In this document: one piece after another, positions 1-7,034 of the stretch
Numbering within the stretch: position 1 is the stretch's first letter
Layout: each line of letters opens with the position of its first letter
Source: Nitrospinota bacterium
GTDB lineage: Bacteria; Nitrospinota_A; UBA7883; JACRLM01
Length of the DNA: 13,839 nt
Assembly (NCBI GenBank): GCA_015231995.1
Contig: JADGAO010000070.1
Span: forward strand, 1 to 13,839
Direction of reading: 5' to 3'
The notes under the pieces: generated by a model
The model's database searches: none
What the model was told of the DNA's origin: nothing
The model's input: the letters and a program-made list of their open reading frames with translations, nothing else
Position numbers and translations under genes: made by a program

Positions 1-55
1 GCGCAACCTTTGCGACCTCGGCTTTGACGCCGATTTTCCTTTCGTCGCCTCTCCG
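1..55. repeat. Exact 55 bp reverse-complement copy of internal ftsZ sequence; probable chimera at contig edge
   Basis: Base by base, positions 1-55 equal the reverse complement of 4834-4888 inside ftsZ, with no mismatch. The match stops abruptly at position 56. Read in the murB frame this segment carries a stop codon (tga, 25-27) and encodes nothing like MurB. Coding sequence that does resemble MurB begins at the junction with S-D-E-G-V-R-G. A 55 bp exact match at a sequence end is typical of a de Bruijn graph overlap. An inverted copy from less than 5 kb away is also typical of multiple-displacement-amplification chimeras. I infer an artefact, not a biological duplication. Confidence 0.85.
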
Positions 56-762
56 ACGAAGGGGTGCGGGGCGTGACCATGAGGCTTTCGAAATTTTGCG
101 CGGACGTGGAGTTTTCGCCGGCGCAGGGAAACAAAGTGATCGTGAAGGCGCAGGCAGGCCTGTCGCTTACGCGCCTTTCGGGGCTTGCGATGAGACGCGG
201 CCTTTCGGGGCTGGAGTTCGCCTATGGAATACCGGGGACGCTAGGCGGTGCGTTGGCGATGAACGCAGGAACGAGGGAAGGTGAGATGAAAGATATCGCC
301 GTATCTGTAACGGTTGTGACGCGAGACGGAGCCGTGAAGAGGCTGTCCGGCGGCGAGTGCGGATTTTCATACCGGTCGTCGGGGTTTGCGGACGGCGACG
401 CGATTGTCGAGTGCGAGCTTGCGTTGAGGCGCGACGACGACGCCCGCATCCGCGAGAGGATGCGTAAAGGCTGGGAAGCCAGAAAAGCGTCGCAACCATT
501 GGACAAGCCGAGCGCAGGATCCATATTCAAGAATCCGGCGGGGAATTTCGCCGGAAGGCTGATAGAGGCTGTCGGGCTTAAAGGTTATTGCGTCGGCGGA
601 GCGATGGTGTCGGAAAAACACGCCAACTTTATCGTAAACACTGGCGGGGCGAGCGCAGGCGACGTTCTGGCGGTGATTAAAGAGGCCGAACGCAGGGTTT
701 ACGAAACATCCGGCGTGAGGTTGGAGCGCGAAATAAAACTGGTGGGGCGGTTCGATGAATAG
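55..762 (+). CDS. murB: UDP-N-acetylenolpyruvoylglucosamine reductase MurB (5' partial)
   Basis: MurB is a cytoplasmic FAD enzyme that uses NADPH to reduce UDP-GlcNAc-enolpyruvate to UDP-MurNAc, the second committed step of peptidoglycan synthesis. Visible signatures are SDEGVRG near the junction, GLSGLEFAYGIPGTLGGALAMNAG, the F-S-Y-R-x-S segment holding the active-site Arg, and GSIFKNP with the proton-donating Ser codon at 520-522. The C-terminal LEREIKLVG contains the likely catalytic Glu. The protein is about 235 residues here against roughly 300 for the family. The missing part is the N-terminal FAD-binding region with its GGGSN motif. The frame is blocked upstream by the inverted ftsZ segment (1-55), so the in-frame gtg at 64 or atg at 79 should not be taken as true starts. 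The end overlaps ddl by 8 bp. Confidence 0.93.
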   Translation, partial: DEGVRGVTMRLSKFCADVEFSPAQGNKVIVKAQAGLSLTRLSGLAMRRGLSGLEFAYGIPGTLGGALAMNAGTREGEMKDIAVSVTVVTRDGAVKRLSGGECGFSYRSSGFADGDAIVECELALRRDDDARIRERMRKGWEARKASQPLDKPSAGSIFKNPAGNFAGRLIEAVGLKGYCVGGAMVSEKHANFIVNTGGASAGDVLAVIKEAERRVYETSGVRLEREIKLVGRFDE

Positions 763-1684
763 CGGGAACAAAATGGCCCAGCTGAAGGCGAAAAAAATCG
801 GCGTGCTGATGGGCGGCATGTCCAGCGAGCGCGAGGTGAGCCTCAAGACCGGCTCCGCGATATTGGCGTCGCTTAAACGGCTTGGCATGAACGCCGTGGG
901 AATAGACGCCGGGCGCGACGTTTGCGCCAGGCTGGGCGAGGAGAAAGTGGACGTCGCCTTCATCGCCCTGCATGGAAGGTACGGCGAAGACGGATGCGTC
1001 CAGGGCGCGCTGGAGATGATGGGGATCCCCTATACCGCGTCGGGAGTGGCCGCCTCCGCCATTGCGATGAACAAGCGGATTACGAAGATCGTGTGCCAGA
1101 GCGCGGGCGTAAGAACCCCTGCGTGGAAAGAGTTGAAAAAGGGATCGAGCCTGGAAAACGTCACGGCGCCCGTCGTGATAAAACCTTCCTCTGGCGGCTC
1201 GTCCATCGGTGTGAGCGTCTGTTTGAGCGACGAGCAGATCGAGCCAGCCGTCAGGCTTGCCTTCGAGGAAGACCGGGAGGCTCTTGCGGAGGATTTCATC
1301 GAAGGGCCGCTCATAACGGTCGGGATACTCGGCGACATGATTTTCCCGCCGATAGAGATAGAGCCGTCCAAAGGTTTCTACGACTACTCCAACAAGTACA
1401 CGCCCGGCTCCACGACTTACCACATTCCGGCGAGGCTCCCTCAAGCCACGCTCGACGAGGCGTGCCAGATGACGATGAAAATACATTCCGCGCTCGGATG
1501 CCGGGGCGCGACGCGCTCGGAGCTTATCGTGGGCAAAGACGCCCTTCCATGGTTTTTGGAGATCAACACGATACCCGGCATGACCCAGACAAGCCTTCTT
1601 CCGAAAGCGGCGGCGGCTTTGGGGATGACGTTTGACGACCTTGTCCTGACCATGCTCATGGAGGCTCTCGACGATGGGCGATAA
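755..1684 (+). CDS. ddl: D-alanine--D-alanine ligase
   Basis: This ATP-grasp ligase joins two D-alanines into the dipeptide used by MurF for the peptidoglycan stem. The 309 residues match the usual family length. The N-terminal GGMSSEREVSL (Glu25) matches the substrate-positioning Glu. HGRYGEDGCVQG and the run GIPYTASGVAASAIAMNK follow. K143-PSSGGSSIGV holds the ATP-binding Lys and active-site Ser (149/150). YDYSNKY supplies Lys214 and Tyr215, and FLEINTIPGMT (Glu269, Asn271) gives the metal ligands. The atg at 755 overlaps the murB stop and has a modest G-rich stretch upstream. An alternative atg at 773 (MAQLKAKKIG) is possible and would trim six residues. The gene overlaps ftsQ by 11 bp, consistent with translational coupling in a dcw operon. 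Confidence 0.96.
   Translation: MNSGNKMAQLKAKKIGVLMGGMSSEREVSLKTGSAILASLKRLGMNAVGIDAGRDVCARLGEEKVDVAFIALHGRYGEDGCVQGALEMMGIPYTASGVAASAIAMNKRITKIVCQSAGVRTPAWKELKKGSSLENVTAPVVIKPSSGGSSIGVSVCLSDEQIEPAVRLAFEEDREALAEDFIEGPLITVGILGDMIFPPIEIEPSKGFYDYSNKYTPGSTTYHIPARLPQATLDEACQMTMKIHSALGCRGATRSELIVGKDALPWFLEINTIPGMTQTSLLPKAAAALGMTFDDLVLTMLMEALDDGR
1660..1664 (+). promoter_or_regulatory. Shine-Dalgarno site of ftsQ inside the ddl 3' end
   Basis: A ggagg lies 9 bases before the atg at 1674, within the last codons of ddl. It supports the ftsQ start despite the 11 bp overlap. Confidence 0.7.
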
Positions 1685-2537
1685 CGAAAAACCGGGCAGA
1701 AGGAAGGCCTCGAAAAAGCCGGACAAGGCGCGAAAAAGCGAAGGATGGGGCGTCACATCGTGGCTCAAATACCTGTCTGCGGCGATGGGGTTCATACTTC
1801 TCGCGCTTGGGGCGAACGTGGGTTATGAGGCGGCGGTCAAGGAGCGTTACTTCGACGTGACGGATGTGAAAATCGAAGGCCTGTCGGCGGCTTCGGAGAG
1901 CCATATACGCGAATTGATCGGCCCCGTCGAGGGGAGGAGTTCGCTTGCGATAGATATGAGAGAGATCGGCGAGAGGCTTGTCACAGACCCGTGGGTGGAA
2001 AACGTGGACATGCGCCGCGAACTTCCCTCGACGCTGGTGGTGGTCGTGCGGGAGAGGGTTCCGGCGTTCATCGCCGTTTTCGGGTCGAAGGCGTGGATGA
2101 TGGACGGCAAAGGGACGCTTATCGAAGCGGTGGACAACCCTGAGCAGATGTCCATGCCGCTACTGGCTGGCGCGAAGATCAGGAACGGAGCCAGGCCGGC
2201 GCCCGGAGCCGCAGTGGACAGGGCTGTGGCGGATTTCGCCGTGATGGCCCTCGACAAGCTGGGAGGCTACAAACTGATGGGCAGGCATTCCCTGATGGGG
2301 TTTGATTTCGCCGAGCCGGGCGCCGTCCGGGTACTGTTCAAGGGCACGGAGGCGCTCGTAAGGTTGCCGGTCGGCAAATGGACGGACGAGGTGGAGCGGC
2401 TCGTCACGGTAGATCACATCCTGCGGGCAAAGGGAGGGCAGACGCCGTCTTTGAGCCTTTTGTTTTCGAATAAGGTCATAGCGGCCTATCCAGACAAGGC
2501 GCGCGCTGTAATTGGAGGCGGAGAGGGAAATGGCTAA
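1674..2537 (+). CDS. ftsQ: Cell division protein FtsQ
   Basis: FtsQ is a bitopic inner-membrane divisome protein that bridges early cytoplasmic proteins to FtsB/FtsL and septal synthesis. The 287-residue protein starts with a very basic cytoplasmic tail (residues 1-30, many Lys and Arg). One hydrophobic segment follows at about 31-50. A POTRA domain spans about 59-128, running from YFDVTDVKIEGL through LVTDPWVENVDMRRELP to the VVVVRERVPAF strand, and a beta domain fills the rest. These are standard FtsQ/DivIB hallmarks. Its position between ddl and ftsA is the classical dcw order. The last 8 bp overlap ftsA. Confidence 0.95.
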   Translation: MGDNEKPGRRKASKKPDKARKSEGWGVTSWLKYLSAAMGFILLALGANVGYEAAVKERYFDVTDVKIEGLSAASESHIRELIGPVEGRSSLAIDMREIGERLVTDPWVENVDMRRELPSTLVVVVRERVPAFIAVFGSKAWMMDGKGTLIEAVDNPEQMSMPLLAGAKIRNGARPAPGAAVDRAVADFAVMALDKLGGYKLMGRHSLMGFDFAEPGAVRVLFKGTEALVRLPVGKWTDEVERLVTVDHILRAKGGQTPSLSLLFSNKVIAAYPDKARAVIGGGEGNG

Positions 2538-3759
2538 GAGCAAAGACGTCGTAGTCGGCCTGGACATAGGCACGACCAAGGTTTGTTGCGTCGTCGCGGA
2601 CGTAAGCGGCGGAGCGGTGGACGTGATAGGGATGGGGACGCACCCGTCCCACGGCCTGCGGAAAGGCGTGGTGGTCAACATCGAGTCCACGGTGGAGGCG
2701 GTGAAAGCCGCCGTGGAAGAGGCGGAAACCATGGCCGGAGTGGAGATAGAGTCCGTTTATACCACCGTCGCCGGCGAGCACATCAAAGGGATAAACAGCC
2801 ACGGCATAATCGCCGTGAAGGGAAACGAAGTGACGCAGGTGGATGTGGACCGGGTGATAGACGCGGCAAGGGCCGTTAACATCCCCATGGACCGCGAGGT
2901 CATCCATGTGCTCGCGCAGGAGTTCATCGTGGACGACCAGGACGGCATCGTCAAGCCCGTCGGGATGCGCGGCGTGCGCCTGGAAGCCAGGGTGCATCTG
3001 ATAACGGGCGCGGTTACATGGGTGCAGAACATCGTGCGCTCCGTCAACCGGGCCGGGCTTGCCGTCAACCGGTCTGTGGCCAAACAGTACGCGGCGGCGG
3101 AAGCCACGCTCGACGAGGACGAAAAAGAGCTGGGCGTCGGGATGGTGAACATCGGCGGAGGCGCCTGTAGCATCGCCATATACCACAGAGGCTCCATCAA
3201 GTGGACGTCCGTGATCGGCCTCGGCGGCAACGACATATCCGGCGACATATCCATAGGCCTGCGTACGCCGGGCCATGCGGCGGAGAAAGTCAAACGACAG
3301 CACGGATGCGCCGCCTCCGACCTGGTGCGCGACGGGGACGTGATAGAAGTCCAGGGCGTCGGGGAGCGCGGCCCCAGGGAGGTTTACCGCAGGGTGCTGG
3401 CGGACATCATCCAGCCGAGGGTCGAAGAGATTTTCATGATGGTCAAACGGGACCTGGACGTCTCCGGTTACAAGGAGCAGATGGCCGCCGGGCTGGTGTT
3501 GACGGGCGGGGCCTCGATCATGGAGGGGATGCCGGAAATAGCGGAGGCCATGTTCAACATTCCGGTGCGTCGCGGCGGGCCGCGCAACGTCGGGGGGATA
3601 GTTGATCTGGTGAGAAGCCCGGAGTACTCGGCGGTGGTCGGCCTTACCCATATCGCGCTCAAGGATTACAAGTCGGGCGTAAGAAGGCCGGTTAGCGGAC
3701 GCGGCTCGTTTAGCAAGGGCGTCAACAAGGCCAAAGAGTGGCTGAAGGATTTTTTCTGA
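2530..3759 (+). CDS. ftsA: Cell division protein FtsA, membrane anchor of the Z ring
   Basis: FtsA is an actin-like ATPase that tethers FtsZ filaments to the membrane and recruits later divisome proteins. From the atg at 2530 it is 409 residues. Phosphate-1 motif GLDIGTTK is at 10-17, a 1C/SHS2 insert contains TVAGEHIKGINSHG, phosphate-2 VNIGGG is at 206-211, and the adenosine motif TGGA is at 325-328. The final stretch KGVNKAKEWLKDFF (396-409) reads as the amphipathic membrane-targeting helix. I prefer the atg at 2530 because a purine-rich gagagg precedes it and the product then begins MAKSKDVVVGLDIG, like other FtsA proteins. An in-frame ttg at 2512 would consume that ribosome binding site. 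Confidence 0.97.
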   Translation: MAKSKDVVVGLDIGTTKVCCVVADVSGGAVDVIGMGTHPSHGLRKGVVVNIESTVEAVKAAVEEAETMAGVEIESVYTTVAGEHIKGINSHGIIAVKGNEVTQVDVDRVIDAARAVNIPMDREVIHVLAQEFIVDDQDGIVKPVGMRGVRLEARVHLITGAVTWVQNIVRSVNRAGLAVNRSVAKQYAAAEATLDEDEKELGVGMVNIGGGACSIAIYHRGSIKWTSVIGLGGNDISGDISIGLRTPGHAAEKVKRQHGCAASDLVRDGDVIEVQGVGERGPREVYRRVLADIIQPRVEEIFMMVKRDLDVSGYKEQMAAGLVLTGGASIMEGMPEIAEAMFNIPVRRGGPRNVGGIVDLVRSPEYSAVVGLTHIALKDYKSGVRRPVSGRGSFSKGVNKAKEWLKDFF

Positions 3760-3811
3760 TCCATACGGGATTCAATCCGCGTCCATAGGGCGCGGCGGGA
3801 GCGAACACAAA

Positions 3812-3817
3812 GGGAGG
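3812..3817 (+). promoter_or_regulatory. Strong Shine-Dalgarno site of ftsZ
   Basis: A gggagg sits 5 bases before the ftsZ atg at 3823, inside the 63 bp ftsA-ftsZ gap. It is one of the clearest ribosome binding sites in the cluster and fits the high FtsZ level cells need. I see no convincing sigma-70 promoter in the short gap. Confidence 0.7.
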
Positions 3818-3822
3818 ATGAC

Positions 3823-5058
3823 ATGAGCGAATTTCAGGACATAGACGATAGCAAGGTGATATTCGATTTCGACGGGGGCGGGCAGGATTTCAACTTCGAG
3901 CCGAAGATCAAGGTCGTCGGCGTGGGCGGCGGCGGCGGCAACGCGGTGAGGACCATGCTCAACCACGGCATCGCCGGCGTGGAGCTGATCGTGGCCAACA
4001 CCGACGTCCAGGCGCTCAGGGCGTCGCCGGTGCCTCTTCGCATCCAGCTTGGCAAACAAAGCTCTCGCGGGCTTGGCGCCGGCGGCAAGCCGGAGGTGGG
4101 CAAGGCTTCGGCGATGGAGGACGAGGAGGACGTGCGCTCCTTCTTGAAGGACGCGAACATGGTCTTCATCACGGCGGGCATGGGCGGCGGCACGGGCACG
4201 GGCGCGGCCCCGATCATAGCTTCCATCGCCCGCGAGCTTGGGGCGCTAACGGTGGCCGTGGTGACAAAGCCGTTCATGTTCGAAGGCAACCGCAAACATT
4301 TGCTGGCCGACGCAGGCATCAACGAGCTTCGTAAATGCGTTGACACGCTCATCATTATCCCGAACCAGCAACTGCTCGGTTTCGTGGACAAGAAAGCCCC
4401 GGCCACGGCCGCTTTCCAGAAAGCCGACGGCGTGTTGTGCGGAGCCGTCAAGGGGATATCGGACATCATCACCGGCGTAGGCGGCATCAACGTGGACTTC
4501 GCCGACGTGAAAACCGTAATGAGCCAGAAGGGGATGGCTCTTCTCGGCGTGGGAATGGGCTCCGGCGACATGAGGGCCATCGAAGCGGCGCAGAACGCCA
4601 TCAACAGCCCACTGCTGGAGGACTCGTCCATCGAGGGCGCGCGCGGACTGCTGATAAACATCACTGGCGGGCCGGAGTTTTCCCTGCACGAGATCAACGA
4701 CGCAGTGAGCCATATCACCGAACACGCCGATCCTGAGGCGGACATCAAGTTCGGATTCGCGGTGGACGAGGGTATGGGCGAGAAGGTGAGCGTCACCGTC
4801 ATAGCCACCGGGTTCAGGACGGCGCTGGAAGCGCGGAGAGGCGACGAAAGGAAAATCGGCGTCAAAGCCGAGGTCGCAAAGGTTGCGCCGATAAAATTGG
4901 CGACCGAGAGGGCTCTGCGTAACGAGGAGCAGGCGCAAACCCAGCAGTCCGAGAGGATTCAGATGAGGCGGCCCCAGCTGAAGGCCGTCAACAGCGACAT
5001 CAACTATCTTGACGAAAATCTGGACATTCCGTCCTTCATCAGAAGGCAGGCGGACTAA
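3823..5058 (+). CDS. ftsZ: Cell division protein FtsZ (bacterial tubulin)
   Basis: FtsZ is the GTPase that polymerises into the Z ring at mid-cell. The 411-residue protein has a short acidic N-terminal extension of about 26 residues. The nucleotide-binding core KVVGVGGGGGNAV follows, then the tubulin signature GGGTGTG at 121-127 and the T7 synergy loop N223-VDFAD228 needed for GTP hydrolysis in the neighbouring subunit. A Gln-rich linker leads to the conserved C-terminal peptide DIPSFIRRQ (401-409), which binds FtsA and other partners. All catalytic landmarks are intact. It follows ftsA by 63 bp, and an internal 55 bp piece (4834-4888) is repeated inverted at the window start. Confidence 0.98.
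   Translation: MSEFQDIDDSKVIFDFDGGGQDFNFEPKIKVVGVGGGGGNAVRTMLNHGIAGVELIVANTDVQALRASPVPLRIQLGKQSSRGLGAGGKPEVGKASAMEDEEDVRSFLKDANMVFITAGMGGGTGTGAAPIIASIARELGALTVAVVTKPFMFEGNRKHLLADAGINELRKCVDTLIIIPNQQLLGFVDKKAPATAAFQKADGVLCGAVKGISDIITGVGGINVDFADVKTVMSQKGMALLGVGMGSGDMRAIEAAQNAINSPLLEDSSIEGARGLLINITGGPEFSLHEINDAVSHITEHADPEADIKFGFAVDEGMGEKVSVTVIATGFRTALEARRGDERKIGVKAEVAKVAPIKLATERALRNEEQAQTQQSERIQMRRPQLKAVNSDINYLDENLDIPSFIRRQAD
4834..4888. repeat. Source copy of the 55 bp segment found inverted at 1-55
   Basis: This stretch lies in frame within intact ftsZ and encodes part of the region just after the tubulin-like C-terminal domain. Its exact reverse complement forms the first 55 bases of the window. 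The coding continuity here shows that this is the genuine locus and the edge copy is derived. Confidence 0.85.
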
Positions 5059-5064
5059 CCTGAC

Positions 5065-5069
5065 GGAGG
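5065..5069 (+). promoter_or_regulatory. Shine-Dalgarno site of the DUF484-like gene
   Basis: A ggagg lies 7 bases before the atg at 5077, in the 18 bp gap after the ftsZ stop. The gap is too short for an independent promoter, so the gene is probably cotranscribed with ftsZ. Confidence 0.7.
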
Positions 5070-5076
5070 TTAAATC

Positions 5077-5742
5077 ATGAAACAGGAGCTTTCAGCGCGC
5101 GCCCTCCAGATGACCAACGCAAGGCTTCGGGAGAGCGTGGCTTCGCTAAAGAACAAGCTCAAGTTCCTCATCACATGCTCGGAGGAAAATGAGATCAAGA
5201 GCCAGAGGATCGAGGAGATGGAGGATGTGCTAGCCGCATCGGGCTCCATGAAGGAGTTGTTCGATTCGCTGGTGGTGCAGGGCGCCAGGGTGTTCGAGAT
5301 GGACGTTATAACCGTGACGCTCGACGAAAGCCTTGCGCGGTTGTGGCCGGATGAGTACAAGAGCGGCGCAGGCAGTTTTTACCTCAATTCGGACAACATC
5401 CTGTTCGCCAGCATGGACAGCCTTAAATCCACGTTTTCAAACCTGGACGCGCCGGTCCTGCGCGGCTCGCTTAAAAAAGGGGCCGCCGAATTTTTCCCGT
5501 CGCAAATCTCCGGCAAGGTGCATTCGGAGGCCCTGCTTCCTGTCAGCGTAGGCGGCAGGTTGCACTGCGTGGTGGCCTTCGGAAGCCGCAATGCTGGCAG
5601 GTTTACAGACGGGGATGGGGTGCGGTTCCTCAGGCGGTTGAGCAGAACACTGGTTTTGAGGATGGAGTTTTTGCTTATGAGGGAAAACGCGCTTGACGCA
5701 GAGCCTGCTTCCGTTATGGAAAGCGCGGCTCCGGGCTTATGA
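5077..5742 (+). CDS. DUF484/GAF-like protein of unknown function
   Basis: The 221-residue soluble protein has a charged, probably coiled-coil N-terminal half (about residues 10-55, rich in Leu, Lys, Arg and Glu). A GAF-like domain follows, ending in SEALLPVSVGGRLHCVVAFGS, an R-F-x-D-G segment and a terminal helix FLRRLSRTLVLRMEF. The spacing of these segments matches my memory of DUF484 (PF04340) proteins, which in many proteobacteria sit beside lysA, dapF and xerC. The N-terminal helical segment usual in that family seems missing or diverged. There are no catalytic residues I can identify. It follows ftsZ by 18 bp and overlaps the decarboxylase gene by 4 bp (atga), so it belongs to the same transcript. 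A sensory or regulatory role is possible but not shown. Confidence 0.7.
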   Translation: MKQELSARALQMTNARLRESVASLKNKLKFLITCSEENEIKSQRIEEMEDVLAASGSMKELFDSLVVQGARVFEMDVITVTLDESLARLWPDEYKSGAGSFYLNSDNILFASMDSLKSTFSNLDAPVLRGSLKKGAAEFFPSQISGKVHSEALLPVSVGGRLHCVVAFGSRNAGRFTDGDGVRFLRRLSRTLVLRMEFLLMRENALDAEPASVMESAAPGL

Positions 5743-7034
5743 CGCCGCCTTTCGGGGCTTTCAAAAAAATTAAAGGCGAGTTGGCGCCGGGCGGGGTTCC
5801 AATCCGCGCAGTTGCAGAGCGGGCCGGAACGCCTTTTTATATCTACGACGCAGGCGTCATGCGGCGCCAGTACGCTCGACTGTCGGACGTTCTGCCTAAG
5901 GCTGTATCAATACATTTCTCCATCAAGTCCAATCCCAATATTTCCGTGGCGCGTGTTTTTCAAAAAATGGGCGCAGGCGTGGAGGTCGCGTCGGAGGGGG
6001 AGCTGAAACTGGCGTTCGACGCAGGATTCGCGCCGGAAAAAATAATATTCGCCGGGCCGGGAAAAAACGAAAAAGAGATACGGCTGGCCGTGAAAAGCAA
6101 AATAGGTTGTATCAATATAGAATCAGCCACGGAACTGGGCCGCGTCCTTGACGCAGTGGGCGCGCGGCGCGGGTCGAAAACCGTCCGCCCGGCAAGAATA
6201 GCGTTTCGGATAAACCCGTCGTTCGAAGTTCCCGGCGAGACGATTATGATCGGCGGCCCGCGCAAATTCGGTTTCGACGACGATGCGGTGGAGCCGATGG
6301 TTCGCAAGGCTCTGTCGGACGGGCGGCTGGACGTTTTGGGGTTCCACTGTTTCGCTGGCACGCAGATATTAAACTCGCGCACGCTGACCGGCGTTTACGA
6401 CGCTTTCTCCCGATGGGCCGTGGAAACCGCGAGAAGGCTCGATTTTAATGCTCGCCTTCTGAACTTCGGCGGCGGGCTTGGAATACCGTTCAGCGAAAAA
6501 GAGGGCGAGCTTGACGCTGACCTCCTTGGCGCGGGTATGAAACGGATAACGTCGCGTCTTGCGCGTTCGGCCAACTTCCGCGTCGCAAGATTTATCGTGG
6601 AGCCGGGCCGGTATTTGAGCGGGCCTTCGGGGATTTATGTAAGCCGCGTTACGGACGTCAAAACGTCGCGTGGCGTGGAGTATGTGATAACCGATGGCGG
6701 CGTACATCACGCTCTTTTGCCGATCACGCTCAATAAAAACTATCCTACCGCCATCCTCAACAAAATGAACCGCAAACCAGCGGGCGAATACGTCATAGCC
6801 GGGCCATTGTGCGCGTCAATGGATCAGTTCTCGCGTAAAACGCTTCTGCCACGCCCACAGATAGGCGACCTTATAGGCGTGTTCAACTCCGGCGCGTACG
6901 GATACTCGGCTGGGATGCTCTACTTTCTATCGCACACGGCGCCAGCGGAGATTCTGGTTGATGGAGGGAAGGCGTGGATAATACGCAAACCGTTCCGGCC
7001 CGGACACGGAGTGGATAAGGCGATCAGAATTTAG
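5739..7034 (+). CDS. PLP-dependent fold-III decarboxylase (diaminopimelate decarboxylase-like, BtrK/PvsE/exosortase-associated subgroup)
   Basis: This 431-residue protein is an alanine-racemase-fold PLP decarboxylase. Visible active-site elements are the PLP Lys63 in FSIKSNPN, His203 in GFHCFAGTQIL, the GGGLGIP phosphate loop and Glu288 in EPGRYL. Cys358 and Asp362 lie in C-A-S-M-D, and Tyr387 lies in GAYGYS. True LysA usually shows H-x-GSQI, CESGD and a GAY-x-MAS-x-YN ending. Here FAGTQIL, CxxxD without ESGD, and GAYGYSAG followed by FLSH resemble the group containing BtrK, PvsE and the exosortase A-associated decarboxylases, which may act on carrier-bound or siderophore intermediates. No acyl carrier protein, acyl ligase or exosortase gene is nearby. 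The link to the DUF484-like gene would favour a lysA role, so the substrate is open. Translation is probably coupled through the atga overlap, since no ribosome site is seen. Confidence 0.85.
   Translation: MTPPFGAFKKIKGELAPGGVPIRAVAERAGTPFYIYDAGVMRRQYARLSDVLPKAVSIHFSIKSNPNISVARVFQKMGAGVEVASEGELKLAFDAGFAPEKIIFAGPGKNEKEIRLAVKSKIGCINIESATELGRVLDAVGARRGSKTVRPARIAFRINPSFEVPGETIMIGGPRKFGFDDDAVEPMVRKALSDGRLDVLGFHCFAGTQILNSRTLTGVYDAFSRWAVETARRLDFNARLLNFGGGLGIPFSEKEGELDADLLGAGMKRITSRLARSANFRVARFIVEPGRYLSGPSGIYVSRVTDVKTSRGVEYVITDGGVHHALLPITLNKNYPTAILNKMNRKPAGEYVIAGPLCASMDQFSRKTLLPRPQIGDLIGVFNSGAYGYSAGMLYFLSHTAPAEILVDGGKAWIIRKPFRPGHGVDKAIRI

Noticed and set aside
677..1795. Long open frame on the minus strand across ddl (372 codons)
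   Set aside because: It is antisense to an intact ddl with full motifs. The product is compositionally odd (rich in Arg, His and Gly) and matches no family I know. Long antisense frames are expected in GC-rich genes.
2512..2529. ttg start for ftsA at 2512
   Set aside because: The atg at 2530 has its own purine-rich ribosome site and gives the typical FtsA N-terminus.
2476..3651. Long minus-strand open frame across ftsA (391 codons)
   Set aside because: Shadow of ftsA codon bias. It is His- and Asp-rich with no recognisable domain and no separate signals.
3834..4865. Minus-strand open frame across ftsZ sharing the peptide MTPIFLSSPLR with a frame at position 24
   Set aside because: The shared peptide comes only from the 55 bp inverted ftsZ copy at 1-55. 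Neither frame is a gene.
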